Assembly (NCBI GenBank): GCA_942492055.1
Contig: CALODP010000015.1
Location: 248,001-312,000 of the forward strand
Source: CALODP01 sp942492055
Lineage (GTDB): Bacteria; Bacteroidota; Ignavibacteria; Ignavibacteriales; Melioribacteraceae
DNA length: 64,000 nt
Direction: 5' to 3'
Positions 27,712-37,470 of the stretch are shown here, one piece after another. The stretch's first letter is position 1. Each line of letters starts with the position of its first letter. Under the pieces are notes generated by a model. The model was not told the origin of the DNA, made no database searches, and saw only the letters and a list, made by a program, of their open reading frames with translations. The translations under genes and the position numbers were made by a program.

Positions 27712-29382
27712 ATGAAAGCGAAAAAGAAAATATTTATAATCTTCACTTTGTCGGGAATAGTTCTTTTCCTAGCGATATATATGGCTTTGGCTACTCTTGA
27801 TTACTATTATCACTTATTCCGGCCTGAGAACCGGGAATATACCGATAGTAATATTCTGGCGGAACGATTTCCCGAAAACAAAATGATAGATGTTCTCAAA
27901 TACACGATTGACTTGGATCTTTATCCGAGAGATGAATTTATTAAAGCTCAGACAAAAATCAAACTAATATCGCTAAAGAATAGTGAAAAAGTTGTATTAA
28001 ATTTTCACGATAATTATAAAATCGAGTATGTTACTGAAAGAGGATGTGAAAAAGAGTATTATTTCGAGGATAATCGAATTGTTATTCATAGTTCATTGAA
28101 CAAAGGAGATACATCCGAAATCGAGATTAAATATTCCGGGCATCCGATGGAGATGGGCTTCGGAGCTTTTGAGTTCGGGCGTTATGATAGTGCAGATGTG
28201 GTTTATAGTCTTAACGAGCCGGTTTTTGCGTCATCATGGTTTCCATGCAACGACATCCCAACCGATAAAGCTCTAGCCGAGATTTCTATTACAAACGATT
28301 CCTCAATGACTTCCGTATCGAACGGCATCTTAATCTCAGAGAAAACAGAAGGGAATAGAAAACGAGTAACATGGAAAACCCTTTATCCCGTTTCAACTTA
28401 CTTGATAGGAATCTATTCGGCAAAGTACAAAACAATTTCCGACAAATATATTTCCTCATACGGAGATACGATTCCCCTTAAATACTATATGTTCGAAGAT
28501 CATTACGAGAATGGTAAATTCGATTTTGCCACACATAAAAGGATGTTACGATTTATGGAGCGAAAATTCGGACCTTATCCTTTCCCGAAAGAGAAGTACG
28601 GCGTAGCGGAGTTCCTTTGGCAAGCCGGAGCGATGGAACATCAGACTATTACGGGAATCGGATCCGAGCTGGTAGACGGAGACGGAGCTAATGCTGATAT
28701 TCTTTTGCATGAATTGTCGCATCATTGGTTCGGAAATAGTGTCGGTTTGAAATCGTGGAAAGATATGTGGCTCAACGAAGGCTTCGCTACTTATTGCGAA
28801 GCATTATATATCGAGGAATTTCTGGGGGAAGAATATCTTCAAATAGAAATGGCCTCTTTGAAAGATGATTTCAAGGGAATGAAACTATACGCTCCAGATT
28901 ACATTTTTGATGATCTTGTTTATAACAAAGGAGCCTGGGTTTTACATATGCTCAGGAAAGAGACCGGCGATTCTCTCTTTTTTGAGATTATGAGAACGTA
29001 TCTAAAAGAGTATCAATATTCGAATGCCGACTCGGAAGATTTCATTCGTGTGGTTGAAGAAGTTACAAAAAAAGATTTTGATAGATTTTTCCGTCAATGG
29101 CTCTTCGATGGGGAAGGGATTCCCGATATCGATATCGAATGGCGACAAGTCGGGGAGAGAGAATCTTATCTTTATTTGACACAAAAGAAAAATAATTTCG
29201 GAGAATACCACTTCCCGATTGATATTCTTGTGTCGGGAGAGGAAGAGAAAGAGTTGCTTACGTTCATGATTACATCGGCGGATACTCTGATAAAGATAAA
29301 TACCGAATTCACGCAAGATGCAGTTGAAATAGATCCGAACGAATGGCTATTGGCGAAAATAAACAGAATAGATGATAAATAA
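27712..29382 (+). CDS. M1-family metallopeptidase with N-terminal membrane anchor
   Basis: The 556-residue protein has one N-terminal hydrophobic helix (about residues 6-26), then the aminopeptidase N-like fold: GAMEHQ exopeptidase motif (about 304-309), zinc site HELSH (about 333-337) and the distant glutamate in WLNEGFATYCE (about 353-363). It is probably anchored to the inner membrane facing the periplasm, or is a lipoprotein-like surface enzyme. At 556 residues it lacks the large C-terminal helical domain of full aminopeptidase N. A GGAG site precedes the start. Substrates are unknown. Confidence 0.87.
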   Translation: MKAKKKIFIIFTLSGIVLFLAIYMALATLDYYYHLFRPENREYTDSNILAERFPENKMIDVLKYTIDLDLYPRDEFIKAQTKIKLISLKNSEKVVLNFHDNYKIEYVTERGCEKEYYFEDNRIVIHSSLNKGDTSEIEIKYSGHPMEMGFGAFEFGRYDSADVVYSLNEPVFASSWFPCNDIPTDKALAEISITNDSSMTSVSNGILISEKTEGNRKRVTWKTLYPVSTYLIGIYSAKYKTISDKYISSYGDTIPLKYYMFEDHYENGKFDFATHKRMLRFMERKFGPYPFPKEKYGVAEFLWQAGAMEHQTITGIGSELVDGDGANADILLHELSHHWFGNSVGLKSWKDMWLNEGFATYCEALYIEEFLGEEYLQIEMASLKDDFKGMKLYAPDYIFDDLVYNKGAWVLHMLRKETGDSLFFEIMRTYLKEYQYSNADSEDFIRVVEEVTKKDFDRFFRQWLFDGEGIPDIDIEWRQVGERESYLYLTQKKNNFGEYHFPIDILVSGEEEKELLTFMITSADTLIKINTEFTQDAVEIDPNEWLLAKINRIDDK

Positions 29383-29460
29383 CGAAAATATTGTAAGCTG
29401 TAGTTAATATTTGTTTGGAATAATGATAAATTTACACCTTGGAAATAATTGAATTAAAGA

Positions 29461-30207
29461 ATGACTGAAAAAAAATATTATTTCGTTTCCGATTTGCATT
29501 TCGGGTTGGATGAACCCATCGAAGAAAAAGAAAGAGAGAAATTGTTTGTCGATTTTCTGTACGGGATCAAAAATGATTGTTCCGAGTTGTTTATATTGGG
29601 AGATCTTTTTGATTACTGGTTTGAATACGGCAGAGTAATGCAAAAAGGGTATTACAGATTATTTACCGCTCTCAATGATCTTGTTGAAAACGGAACCAAA
29701 ATACATTACGCAATCGGGAATCATGATTTCATGCACAGAAGTTTTTTCGAAAGTGATCTTGGAGTACAAGTATATCAAGATCCTATTGATATCACTTTGG
29801 AAGGGAAGCGCTTCTTTTTGGGGCATGGTGACGGGATGGTTAAAAATGATCTCGGTTACAAAATTCTGAAGAAAGTTTTCAGAAACAAATTTGCTCAGAG
29901 ATTGTATTCTATTCTTCATCCCGATTTCGGGATAAAATTTGCGAGCTCAATCAGCAAAACAAGTCGGGATTATACCGATGAAAAGGACTACGGCGAAACC
30001 GACGGACTCTTTGAAGCCGCAAAAGAGAAAATAGATGCCGGATATGATTATGTTGTGTTCGGGCATTCACATAGAAAAGATTACAAGTCCTACGGAAAAG
30101 GACTTTACATTAATTTAGGAACTTGGCTGGCGAAGCCTTATTACGGATGCTTCGACGGTGACAAATTCGAGTTATTAGAGTGGAAGTTTTATGAAGAAAG
30201 AGATTAA
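29461..30207 (+). CDS. lpxH: UDP-2,3-diacylglucosamine hydrolase-type metallophosphoesterase
   Basis: The 248-residue protein has the LpxH motif series: DLHFG (11-15), GDLFDYWFE (about 47-55), GNHD (about 86-89), GHGDG (about 121-125) and FGHSH (about 200-204). LpxH hydrolyses UDP-2,3-diacylglucosamine to lipid X in lipid A biosynthesis at the inner-membrane face. FCB bacteria often carry LpxH-like paralogues of unproven function, so the assignment is probable, not certain. The 3' end overlaps the penicillin-binding protein gene by 17 bases, tying two envelope-synthesis genes together. Confidence 0.8.
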   Translation: MTEKKYYFVSDLHFGLDEPIEEKEREKLFVDFLYGIKNDCSELFILGDLFDYWFEYGRVMQKGYYRLFTALNDLVENGTKIHYAIGNHDFMHRSFFESDLGVQVYQDPIDITLEGKRFFLGHGDGMVKNDLGYKILKKVFRNKFAQRLYSILHPDFGIKFASSISKTSRDYTDEKDYGETDGLFEAAKEKIDAGYDYVVFGHSHRKDYKSYGKGLYINLGTWLAKPYYGCFDGDKFELLEWKFYEERD

Positions 30208-32485
30208 CAAAAAAAATACGAAGAAAAAATCGCACAAACTGTTTTGGTCAATTTTTAGTTTTTTCTTTATAGCAGTTTTAGTAGGGATGTTTTTCTTTTT
30301 TCAATATGTAGTTGAAGGTTTGCCCTCTCTTGAGCAGCTTGAGAATCCCAAACAAAGTTTGGCCTCGGAGGTTTACAGTGCCGATGGTGTGTTGATCGGG
30401 AAGTTTTTTACTCAAAACAGAGTTCATACCGATATCGATTCGATACCGAAACATGTGATTCATGCGTTTCTTGATTCGGAAGATAAAAAATATTATACCC
30501 ACTGGGGTGTTGATTTGGAGCGTGTTGTAAAGGCGGTTGTAAAAACTATATTCCTCAATCAACGTCAGGGAGCTAGTACGATTACACAGCAATTGGCGAA
30601 AAACCTTTACAAGTTGAGAATAAAAGATGAAACATTTTTCGATACTATCGTAAGAAAATTTCGCGAATGGATTACAGCTGTTAGAATTGAGAGAAACTAC
30701 ACAAAAGACGAAATACTGGAAATGTATTTGAATGAGTCATACTTCGGTCGTGGAGCCTATGGAGTTGCAATGGCTGCCGAAGTATTTTTCGATAAAAAAG
30801 TTAGTGATCTAAAAGTGGAGGAGTCGGCAATTCTCGTTGGATTAAATAATCTTCCGGGAAGATACGATCCTTACAGTAAGTATCAGAATGCTTTTCGTAA
30901 ACGCAATATTGTAATGAGCGAAATGGTAGAAGATGGCCATCTGGCAAAAGAGGAATACGAGAAATTAAAGACTCAACCGATAGAATTGGCAGAAAGAAAA
31001 ACAAAAGCTAATTCACAGAGTATTATGGCTCCATATTTTATCGAGCATGTTAGAAATAAGCTGCAATCGATGTCGCAAAAATATGGTTATAATCTCTACG
31101 AAGATGGTTTAACGATATACACTACTCTCGATACCAGAATGCAGAAGCTGGCTGAAAAATCAGCTGAAGAGCATCTTTCGGATTTCCAGGAAAAATTTGA
31201 TGGTCTTTGGAATTGGAATAAGCATAGGAAATTATTGGATGAATACCTGGATCGGGCAATAAGAAACAGAAGAAGTTATATAAACGCGGCTACCAAGGAA
31301 GAGAAAACAAGTATCTACAACCGCTTGAAGAAAAATACAGCCTTTGTCGATTCGGTTCAGCATGTTGTTCAGCGAATAGAAGTTGCATTCACTGTTTTGG
31401 ATGTTTCAACCGGAAATATAAAAGTAATGGTTGGTGGAAGAGATATTAAAAATGGTAGAGGGTTGAATCATTGTACTCAAATAAAGAGACAGCCCGGTTC
31501 ATCCTTTAAGCCAATCGTTTATACCGTTGCATTGGATAACGGACTTTATCCCGCATATCCGATTTTGAACCAGCCTTTTGATTACGAAGGATGGCAACCG
31601 ATGAATTTCTCCAGAGATAATGTCGGCGGATTTTTAACTCTTCGCGAAGGAATAACGAATTCGATAAACCTTGTCGCCGCTCGCTTGATAATTGAAGGGC
31701 ATGCGCAATTGTGGCAAGTGGATCAATATGCCCATAAGATGGGGATAACTTCGAAATTACAACCATATCCTGCTATCTCTTTGGGAGCTTCGGAAGTTAT
31801 TCCGATGGATTTGGTCTCTGTCTATGCCACAATTGCTAATCGTGGGATTTATAATGAGCCGTTGGCAATTACAAGAATAGAAGATAAGGACGGAATAGTA
31901 ATTGACTCTTTCGCTCCGAAAACAAGGGAAGCTATCAGCGAAGAAACGGCTTACATGATTACAGATCTCATGAAATCTGTTGTTCAGGATGGTACCGCGA
32001 AAAGAGTAAAATGGTTGCATCATTTTAATGCTGAGTGTGCCGGAAAGACAGGAACTAACGGCGATTATAAAGACGCTTGGTTTATGGGCTTTACTCCGAT
32101 TTTGGCCGGTGGTGTTTGGGTTGGATTTAACGATCAGAGAATTTCTTTTACCGGTTCTTGGGGACAGGGAGCCAAAGCGGCTATTCCTATTTGGGCGAAT
32201 TTCATGAGGGAAGCATACGACTCTCTCGGACTACCCGATTCTTCGTTCCAGAAACCAAAAAGCGAAAATGTTGTGCCGGTTACTTTCTGCAAGAATACTA
32301 TTTATGATTTGGGTACTCCGAGGTTAGCTTCCAAATATTGCGACGGTGGAACATTGACCGACATCATAAACATAAAAGATATTCCTCCGGCTTATAATCC
32401 GGAAAGGGATAACAAAATAAAGTTTTTCGATCGTTACGCTTATGTTGATAGTCTTGCGCATGAAGCGGTTGAAATTGTGGAATAG
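30191..32485 (+). CDS. Class A penicillin-binding protein (PBP1A-like)
   Basis: The 764-residue protein has a cytoplasmic Lys-rich tail, one transmembrane helix (about residues 17-40), a GT51 transglycosylase domain with catalytic Glu in SEDKKYYTHWG (about 96) and RQGASTITQQLAKNLY, and a transpeptidase domain with SSFK (Ser437-Lys440) and KTGT (Lys619). It polymerises and cross-links peptidoglycan. The start overlaps lpxH by 17 bases. A conserved interdomain region is present, but no long C-terminal extension. The gene ends 48 bases before tRNA-Leu. Confidence 0.94.
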   Translation: MKKEINKKNTKKKSHKLFWSIFSFFFIAVLVGMFFFFQYVVEGLPSLEQLENPKQSLASEVYSADGVLIGKFFTQNRVHTDIDSIPKHVIHAFLDSEDKKYYTHWGVDLERVVKAVVKTIFLNQRQGASTITQQLAKNLYKLRIKDETFFDTIVRKFREWITAVRIERNYTKDEILEMYLNESYFGRGAYGVAMAAEVFFDKKVSDLKVEESAILVGLNNLPGRYDPYSKYQNAFRKRNIVMSEMVEDGHLAKEEYEKLKTQPIELAERKTKANSQSIMAPYFIEHVRNKLQSMSQKYGYNLYEDGLTIYTTLDTRMQKLAEKSAEEHLSDFQEKFDGLWNWNKHRKLLDEYLDRAIRNRRSYINAATKEEKTSIYNRLKKNTAFVDSVQHVVQRIEVAFTVLDVSTGNIKVMVGGRDIKNGRGLNHCTQIKRQPGSSFKPIVYTVALDNGLYPAYPILNQPFDYEGWQPMNFSRDNVGGFLTLREGITNSINLVAARLIIEGHAQLWQVDQYAHKMGITSKLQPYPAISLGASEVIPMDLVSVYATIANRGIYNEPLAITRIEDKDGIVIDSFAPKTREAISEETAYMITDLMKSVVQDGTAKRVKWLHHFNAECAGKTGTNGDYKDAWFMGFTPILAGGVWVGFNDQRISFTGSWGQGAKAAIPIWANFMREAYDSLGLPDSSFQKPKSENVVPVTFCKNTIYDLGTPRLASKYCDGGTLTDIINIKDIPPAYNPERDNKIKFFDRYAYVDSLAHEAVEIVE

Positions 32486-32533
32486 TTTTTTTGTTTTTTG
32501 TATTATTCTTCATTAATTTTACGTCCTGATTTT

Positions 32534-32617
32534 GCCCGGATGGTGGAATTGGTAGACACGCTAGGTTCAGGGTCTAGTTCGCGCAAGTGAGTGCAGGTTC
32601 GACTCCTGTTCCGGGCA
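32534..32617 (+). tRNA. tRNA-Leu (anticodon CAG)
   Basis: The acceptor arms GCCCGGA (32534-32540) and TCCGGGC (32610-32616) pair perfectly and are followed by discriminator A at 32617; CCA is not encoded. The D-arm has TGGTGGAATTGGTAGACA, the anticodon loop TTCAGGG places CAG at positions 34-36, the variable arm is long as in leucine tRNAs, and the T-arm has GGTTCGACTCC. It decodes CUG. Confidence 0.95.
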
Positions 32618-32678
32618 CAAATTCGAGGGGCTCTTTCGATATTTAATCGGAAGGGCTATTTTTTTATTCGGGGGTTGT

Positions 32679-33551
32679 ATCAGTAAAGATTTTGAAAATA
32701 CTTCTCAAATCGATCAGGTCTATCGTGAGGCCTTCAAGCTAGCCGACGATCATTACGAAAATTTTCCCGTCGTTTCCTATTTTGTGCCTAAAAGGCTTAG
32801 AAAACATGTTGCCATAGTCTATAAATTCGCAAGAACTGCCGATGATATCGCCGATGAAGGGGAGATAACCTCGGAAGAAAGAACTAAAAGGTTAGAAGAG
32901 TTTGAACATTCTCTGAAATTAGCTGTAAGAGGAGAGGCAGTGCAGCCATTCTGGGTTGCCTTGGGAAACACAATTACCGAATTAAATCTATCACCGGATA
33001 ATTTCTTCAATCTTCTTAGTGCTTTTAAGCAAGATATTGTAAAGAAAAGATACGAAACATTTGATGAAGTATTAGACTATTGTAGAAGATCAGCTGATCC
33101 CGTCGGTCGGATTATTTTGGAAATGAATGGTATCCGTAATGACGAAGCGTTTCGGTTATCAGACAAGATTTGTTCGGCTTTGCAACTGGCCAATTTCTAT
33201 CAGGATGTTTCGGTTGATATAAAGAAAGATCGCGTTTATCTATCGAAAGATGAGATGGAAAAATACGGGGTCACTGAAAAACAACTTGAGTTACTCGATA
33301 ATAATAGTAACTTTACGAAGTTGTTGAAGTTCAATGTTGATAGAGCTTCTCAAATGTTCGAAGAGGGGAACGGGTTATTGGAATATCTCCCAATGATGTT
33401 ACGATTTCAGATTAGATGGACAATTTCGGGCGGAGAATGTATCTTACGTAAGATCAAAAAACAAGATTACAATGTTTTGACAAAGAGACCCGAATTAAGT
33501 AAGATTGAATACTGCATTTTGATGATAAAATCCTTGAGAGCAATAATATGA
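32679..33551 (+). CDS. hpnC: Squalene synthase HpnC (N-terminus without canonical start)
   Basis: HpnC is one of three enzymes that turn farnesyl diphosphate into squalene without NADPH; HpnC converts presqualene diphosphate to hydroxysqualene. The prenyl-synthase motifs TADDIADEGE and YQDVSVDIKKDR are present. The first canonical start in frame is GTG at 32784, but the same frame upstream encodes DDHYENFPV, a block conserved in HpnC. Homology therefore reaches about ATC 32679, which follows GGGGGTTGT. No ATG, GTG or TTG occurs in frame between the tRNA and 32784. Either a rare start codon is used or the sequence has an error. It overlaps hpnD by four bases. Confidence 0.82.
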   Translation: MSKDFENTSQIDQVYREAFKLADDHYENFPVVSYFVPKRLRKHVAIVYKFARTADDIADEGEITSEERTKRLEEFEHSLKLAVRGEAVQPFWVALGNTITELNLSPDNFFNLLSAFKQDIVKKRYETFDEVLDYCRRSADPVGRIILEMNGIRNDEAFRLSDKICSALQLANFYQDVSVDIKKDRVYLSKDEMEKYGVTEKQLELLDNNSNFTKLLKFNVDRASQMFEEGNGLLEYLPMMLRFQIRWTISGGECILRKIKKQDYNVLTKRPELSKIEYCILMIKSLRAII

Positions 33552-34393
33552 GCATGGATCAAGCGAAAGAAATAGCACAGAAGAGTAAGAGTAGTTTTTA
33601 CTACGCTTTTAATTTATTACCTGCCCATCAGCGTGACGCAATGAATACCGTTTATGCGTTTTGCAGAAAAACCGATGATATTGTTGACGAAGGGAATGAC
33701 CCGACCGATCTGAAGTACGAAAATCTTCATAAGTGGAGAATCGAGCTTGAGAAGGGACTTAAAGGTAATTCAGATTATCATTTATTGAACAAGCTCTCAA
33801 AGATTATTTCCCAATTTAATATTCCTTTGGATCCTTTTTTTGAGTTGATCAAAGGGATGGAAATGGATTTGCAACAACAACGCTATTTAACGATAGATGA
33901 TCTTATGCAATATTGCTATCGTGTAGCTTCTACGGTCGGGTTGATGTGTATAGAAATATTCGGGTATAAAAATCAATCGGCTCAAAACTTCGCCGTGAAT
34001 CTCGGTTATGCTTTGCAACTCACTAACATTATGAGAGATGTAAAAAAAGATGCTGAAAACGGTAGAATATATCTTCCGCAAGATGATTTGAAAAAATTCG
34101 ATTATTCCGAAATGGAGTTAATGGAAAGCAGATACAACGAAAAATTCTACCAACTGATGAAATGTCAGGGAGAAAGAGCACAACAGTATTTTGATAAGGC
34201 AAATGAAGCGCTCAATTATGAAGATAAGCCATCTATGTTTGCCGCGCGAGCTATGCAACATATCTATTATAAGTTGTTGAAGAGATTGGAAAAACATGAA
34301 TTCAATGTTTTCGACAAGGATATAAATGTTAATAAATATGAAAAAGTCGGAATAGCTGTAGGCGTTTGGGCGAAATATAGTTTGGTTTACTAA
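33548..34393 (+). CDS. hpnD: Presqualene diphosphate synthase HpnD
   Basis: The 281-residue protein has the two aspartate-rich prenyl-synthase motifs, RKTDDIVDEG (about residues 39-48) and NIMRDVKKDAENGRIYLP (about 160-177). HpnD condenses two farnesyl diphosphates to presqualene diphosphate. It resembles its neighbour HpnC but belongs to the separate HpnD clade by the YYAFNLLPAHQRDAM opening. The ATG overlaps the hpnC stop (ATGA), and hpnE follows after 15 bases, giving the conserved hpnC-hpnD-hpnE order. Confidence 0.92.
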   Translation: MSMDQAKEIAQKSKSSFYYAFNLLPAHQRDAMNTVYAFCRKTDDIVDEGNDPTDLKYENLHKWRIELEKGLKGNSDYHLLNKLSKIISQFNIPLDPFFELIKGMEMDLQQQRYLTIDDLMQYCYRVASTVGLMCIEIFGYKNQSAQNFAVNLGYALQLTNIMRDVKKDAENGRIYLPQDDLKKFDYSEMELMESRYNEKFYQLMKCQGERAQQYFDKANEALNYEDKPSMFAARAMQHIYYKLLKRLEKHEFNVFDKDINVNKYEKVGIAVGVWAKYSLVY

Positions 34394-34408
34394 TCTGCTC
34401 GGTGAAGA

Positions 34409-35686
34409 ATGAAAAAGTGCGTTGTTGTTGGTGGCGGACTTGCCGGGCTCTCCGCTGCTGTGTATCTTGCAAAAGCCGGAAATAGAGTTACACTTCTTGA
34501 GGCTTCCTCGAAATTGGGGGGAAGAGCCTACTCTCTCCGTTACAAGAAGCACAATGATACTATCGATAACGGCCAACATCTGATAATGGGATGTTATGAC
34601 TATACTTTGAATTTCCTTAGCGAAATTGGGGCGCAAGATAATTACATACTACAAGATTCACTCGAAATTACTTTTCTGAATAAGCATAAAGAGGTTTTCC
34701 CGTTACGCTCTCGTGGAAAGCTTTTCCCAATTAATCTCCTGTTAGCTTTGCTAAATTACAAGGCTCTTTCTTTTGCCGAAAGAATAAAGATTGTTTCTTT
34801 GTTTGCAAAACTCATTCTTATTGACACAAAAGATTATCGGGATATATCCTTAAAGCAATGGTTCGAAAGAGAAGGAATTTCTTTAAACTCTATAAAATCC
34901 TTTTTGGAGATTATATCAGTGGGGACGCTAAACGCTGGAATGGAAAAAGCTACCGCCGGTGTTTTTATCCGTGTATTGAAAGAAATATTCCTTAAATCGA
35001 ATAAAGCTTCGTCTCTTATTATTCCGAAGGATGGTCTCTCCGAGATGTATTGCCATAATGCCGAGCGTTATCTTAATGAAATGAATTGTGAAATAAAGTT
35101 TTCCGAGCGGGTTACATGCATTGAAAAAGGAAACGGGAAAATTAACAAAGTTATTACAAACAAAAGTGTGTATGAAGATTTTGATTTCGTAGTTTCGGCA
35201 ATTCCTCAGCACTCTCTCAATAAACTATTGCCGGAATATAATTTAATCAATTCTATTGAATACTCTCCAATTCTAACTCTCCACATTTGGTTAAAAGAAA
35301 ATCGGTTGCAAAATGATTTCTACGGTTTCATTGATGCCGATGTTCATTGGGTTTTCAACAAAGGGAAACACATTACCACTGTTACAAGTGCAGCCGATAA
35401 ATTTGTCGGAGAAAAGCACGAAGTAATATTCCAACATATCTGTGAAATAATTGAAAAATATTTGAACGAATTCAGCAAAGAAGATGTTATCGATTACAAA
35501 GTTATTCTCGATAGAAGGGCAACATTCATCCCTTCCGTTTCGACTGAAAAACAGAGAGAGAGAATAACTTCACCAATCGAAAATCTTGAACTTGCCGGAG
35601 ATTGGGTTAACACGGAACTTCCAGCTACAATTGAAGGCGCGGTGAAAAGCGGATTTTTATCAGCTGAACGAATTTCACGCGCTTAG
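34409..35686 (+). CDS. hpnE: Hydroxysqualene dehydroxylase HpnE
   Basis: The 425-residue flavoprotein begins with an FAD-binding motif GGGLAGLSAAVYL (about residues 7-19) and has the EASSKLGGRAYS and closing GDWVNTELPATIEGAVKSG typical of amine-oxidase-like desaturases. HpnE reduces hydroxysqualene to squalene, finishing the pathway begun by hpnC and hpnD. No squalene-hopene cyclase is in the window, so the end product (hopanoid, other triterpenoid or free squalene) is unknown. Confidence 0.9.
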   Translation: MKKCVVVGGGLAGLSAAVYLAKAGNRVTLLEASSKLGGRAYSLRYKKHNDTIDNGQHLIMGCYDYTLNFLSEIGAQDNYILQDSLEITFLNKHKEVFPLRSRGKLFPINLLLALLNYKALSFAERIKIVSLFAKLILIDTKDYRDISLKQWFEREGISLNSIKSFLEIISVGTLNAGMEKATAGVFIRVLKEIFLKSNKASSLIIPKDGLSEMYCHNAERYLNEMNCEIKFSERVTCIEKGNGKINKVITNKSVYEDFDFVVSAIPQHSLNKLLPEYNLINSIEYSPILTLHIWLKENRLQNDFYGFIDADVHWVFNKGKHITTVTSAADKFVGEKHEVIFQHICEIIEKYLNEFSKEDVIDYKVILDRRATFIPSVSTEKQRERITSPIENLELAGDWVNTELPATIEGAVKSGFLSAERISRA

Positions 35687-35725
35687 TGTTTTCAAAAAGA
35701 AGACCAACAATATATAGGAGGGACT

Positions 35726-37039
35726 ATGTCACACCTAAAGGAAAAACTTCAAGCGAAAATTGAAGAGTGGCGTCCTAGAACCGCCAGATTGCTAAAGGAA
35801 TTCGGGGATACCAAAGTATGCGAAGTGAATATTTCTCAAGTTATTGGTGGAATGCGTGGTATTAAATGTCTTACCACCGATATTTCCTACCTTGATCCGT
35901 TTGAGGGAATTCGTTTCAGAGGATACACAATTCCGGAAGTATTAGCCAAACTCCCGAAAGAGGAGAAGCACGAATACCCATCCGTGGAAGGTTTCTTTTA
36001 TCTTTTGCTCACCGGTGAATTACCTACTGAAGAAGAAGTTAATTGGATGAAGGAGGAGTACCAAAGAAGAAGAATGGTTCCCGAATATGTTTTTGATATT
36101 CTCAGAGCAATGCCGGATGATTCTCATCCGATGGCTATGTTTGCGGCTGCGATTATTTCGATGCAGAGGGAGTCGGAATTTGTAAAAAGATATAACGAGG
36201 GAATGAGCAAAAATGAGTATTGGGAACCTACCTATGAAGATGCTCTGAACTTGTTATCCAGATTGCCACAAATTGCGGCGTTTATTTATAGATATAAATA
36301 CAAAAACGGTGATATAATAGATCCTGATCCATCGCTTGACATGGGAGGAGATTTCGCTCAAATGATGGGAGTAAAACCTCCTTACGATGATGTAGCGAGA
36401 TTATATTTTATTCTCCATTCGGATCACGAGAGTGGTAATGTAAGCGCTCATACAGGGCATCTTGTCGCCAGTGCGCTATCCGATCTCTATTATTCCATAT
36501 CCTCTATGGTTAGCGGATTGGCCGGCCCTTTGCATGGGTTGGCAAATCAGGAAGTCCTTCGTTGGATTCAGGGAATAATGGAAAAAATGGGAGAAGAAGT
36601 CCCTTCAGAGGAGCAGATGAAGAAATTTGTTTGGGATACATTAAACTCAGGGCAGGTTGTGCCCGGATTCGGTCACGCAGTATTAAGGAAAACCGATCCG
36701 AGATATTTTGCTCAAAGGGAGTTTGCGCTAAAACATTTGCCTGATGATCCCATTTTTAAATACGTCAATGTTCTATACAATGTAGTTCCCCCGATACTAG
36801 AGGAACAGGGAAAGGCGAAAAATCCATGGCCAAATGTAGACGCCCATTCCGGTGTTATTCAGTGGCATTACGGTGTGAAAGAATATGATTTCTACACGGT
36901 TCTATTTAGCATCGGAAGAGCGATAGGTGTTTGCTCAAATATTATATGGGATAGAGCGCTCGGTTATCCTCTTGAAAGACCTAAGTCTCTTACTACTGTT
37001 ATGCTAGAAGAAATAGCTGGAATAAAGGAGGGGACATAA
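35726..37039 (+). CDS. gltA: Citrate synthase
   Basis: The 437-residue protein has the catalytic blocks of citrate synthase: SAHTGHLVAS, GPLHGLANQE and VPGFGHAVLRKTDPRY. It condenses oxaloacetate and acetyl-CoA. The opening (GGMRGIKCLTTDIS) and overall length resemble the eukaryotic-type enzymes more than the hexameric E. coli type. A strong GGAGG precedes the ATG. It follows hpnE by 39 bases, probably with read-through, but metabolic coupling is not implied. Confidence 0.93.
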   Translation: MSHLKEKLQAKIEEWRPRTARLLKEFGDTKVCEVNISQVIGGMRGIKCLTTDISYLDPFEGIRFRGYTIPEVLAKLPKEEKHEYPSVEGFFYLLLTGELPTEEEVNWMKEEYQRRRMVPEYVFDILRAMPDDSHPMAMFAAAIISMQRESEFVKRYNEGMSKNEYWEPTYEDALNLLSRLPQIAAFIYRYKYKNGDIIDPDPSLDMGGDFAQMMGVKPPYDDVARLYFILHSDHESGNVSAHTGHLVASALSDLYYSISSMVSGLAGPLHGLANQEVLRWIQGIMEKMGEEVPSEEQMKKFVWDTLNSGQVVPGFGHAVLRKTDPRYFAQREFALKHLPDDPIFKYVNVLYNVVPPILEEQGKAKNPWPNVDAHSGVIQWHYGVKEYDFYTVLFSIGRAIGVCSNIIWDRALGYPLERPKSLTTVMLEEIAGIKEGT

Positions 37040-37153
37040 AGTCTATTTTTTGCGTTTTAATTAGTAGTAATAGTAAGAATATATGGTTAAGTGGTTAGTA
37101 TTATTGAAGAAAATTTTTTAACTTAATGTGTCATTCATCAATCAGGAGGAATA

Positions 37154-37444
37154 ATGAAATTTCCGGATCAAAACCACAAGATATCCAAGCAAAAAGCTGA
37201 TGATTATCGTAATGCGTTTAAGAAAAGATTTCCCGGAGAAATCGTGAGATTCGCTTATGATAAGAAGCAGGTTCTTGAGATGCTTAATCAGAAAGATTGT
37301 ACTCATTTGGGTGTTTATTTTGGAGTTGATGAAGAGAACAAAGATCAAAAAGTTCTCGTATTAACCGCTTTGTCTGAAGAAGGAAAAGATATTGATGGGG
37401 ACGTTTTGGAAGTCGGCTGGCCATGTCCGCCATGGTGTATGTAA
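37154..37444 (+). CDS. Small hypothetical protein ending in WPCPPWCM
   Basis: The 96-residue protein is soluble, without signal peptide, and ends in a Cys/Pro/Trp-rich tail with two cysteines four residues apart. I do not recognise the family. A GGAGGA site at ideal distance supports the ATG. It follows citrate synthase by 114 bases and is followed after 26 bases by the membrane protein gene. The clean codon use and ribosome site make it likely to be real. Confidence 0.7.
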   Translation: MKFPDQNHKISKQKADDYRNAFKKRFPGEIVRFAYDKKQVLEMLNQKDCTHLGVYFGVDEENKDQKVLVLTALSEEGKDIDGDVLEVGWPCPPWCM

Positions 37445-37470
37445 TATTGTAATAGTTTTTGGGGGAGATT

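Noticed and set aside
28600..28640. GAMEH instead of GAMEN in the M1 peptidase as a defect
   Set aside because: GxMEH variants are common in bacterial M1 peptidases; catalytic zinc residues are intact.
32618..32620. Encoded CCA for tRNA-Leu
   Set aside because: The genome has CAA after the discriminator base, so CCA must be added enzymatically.
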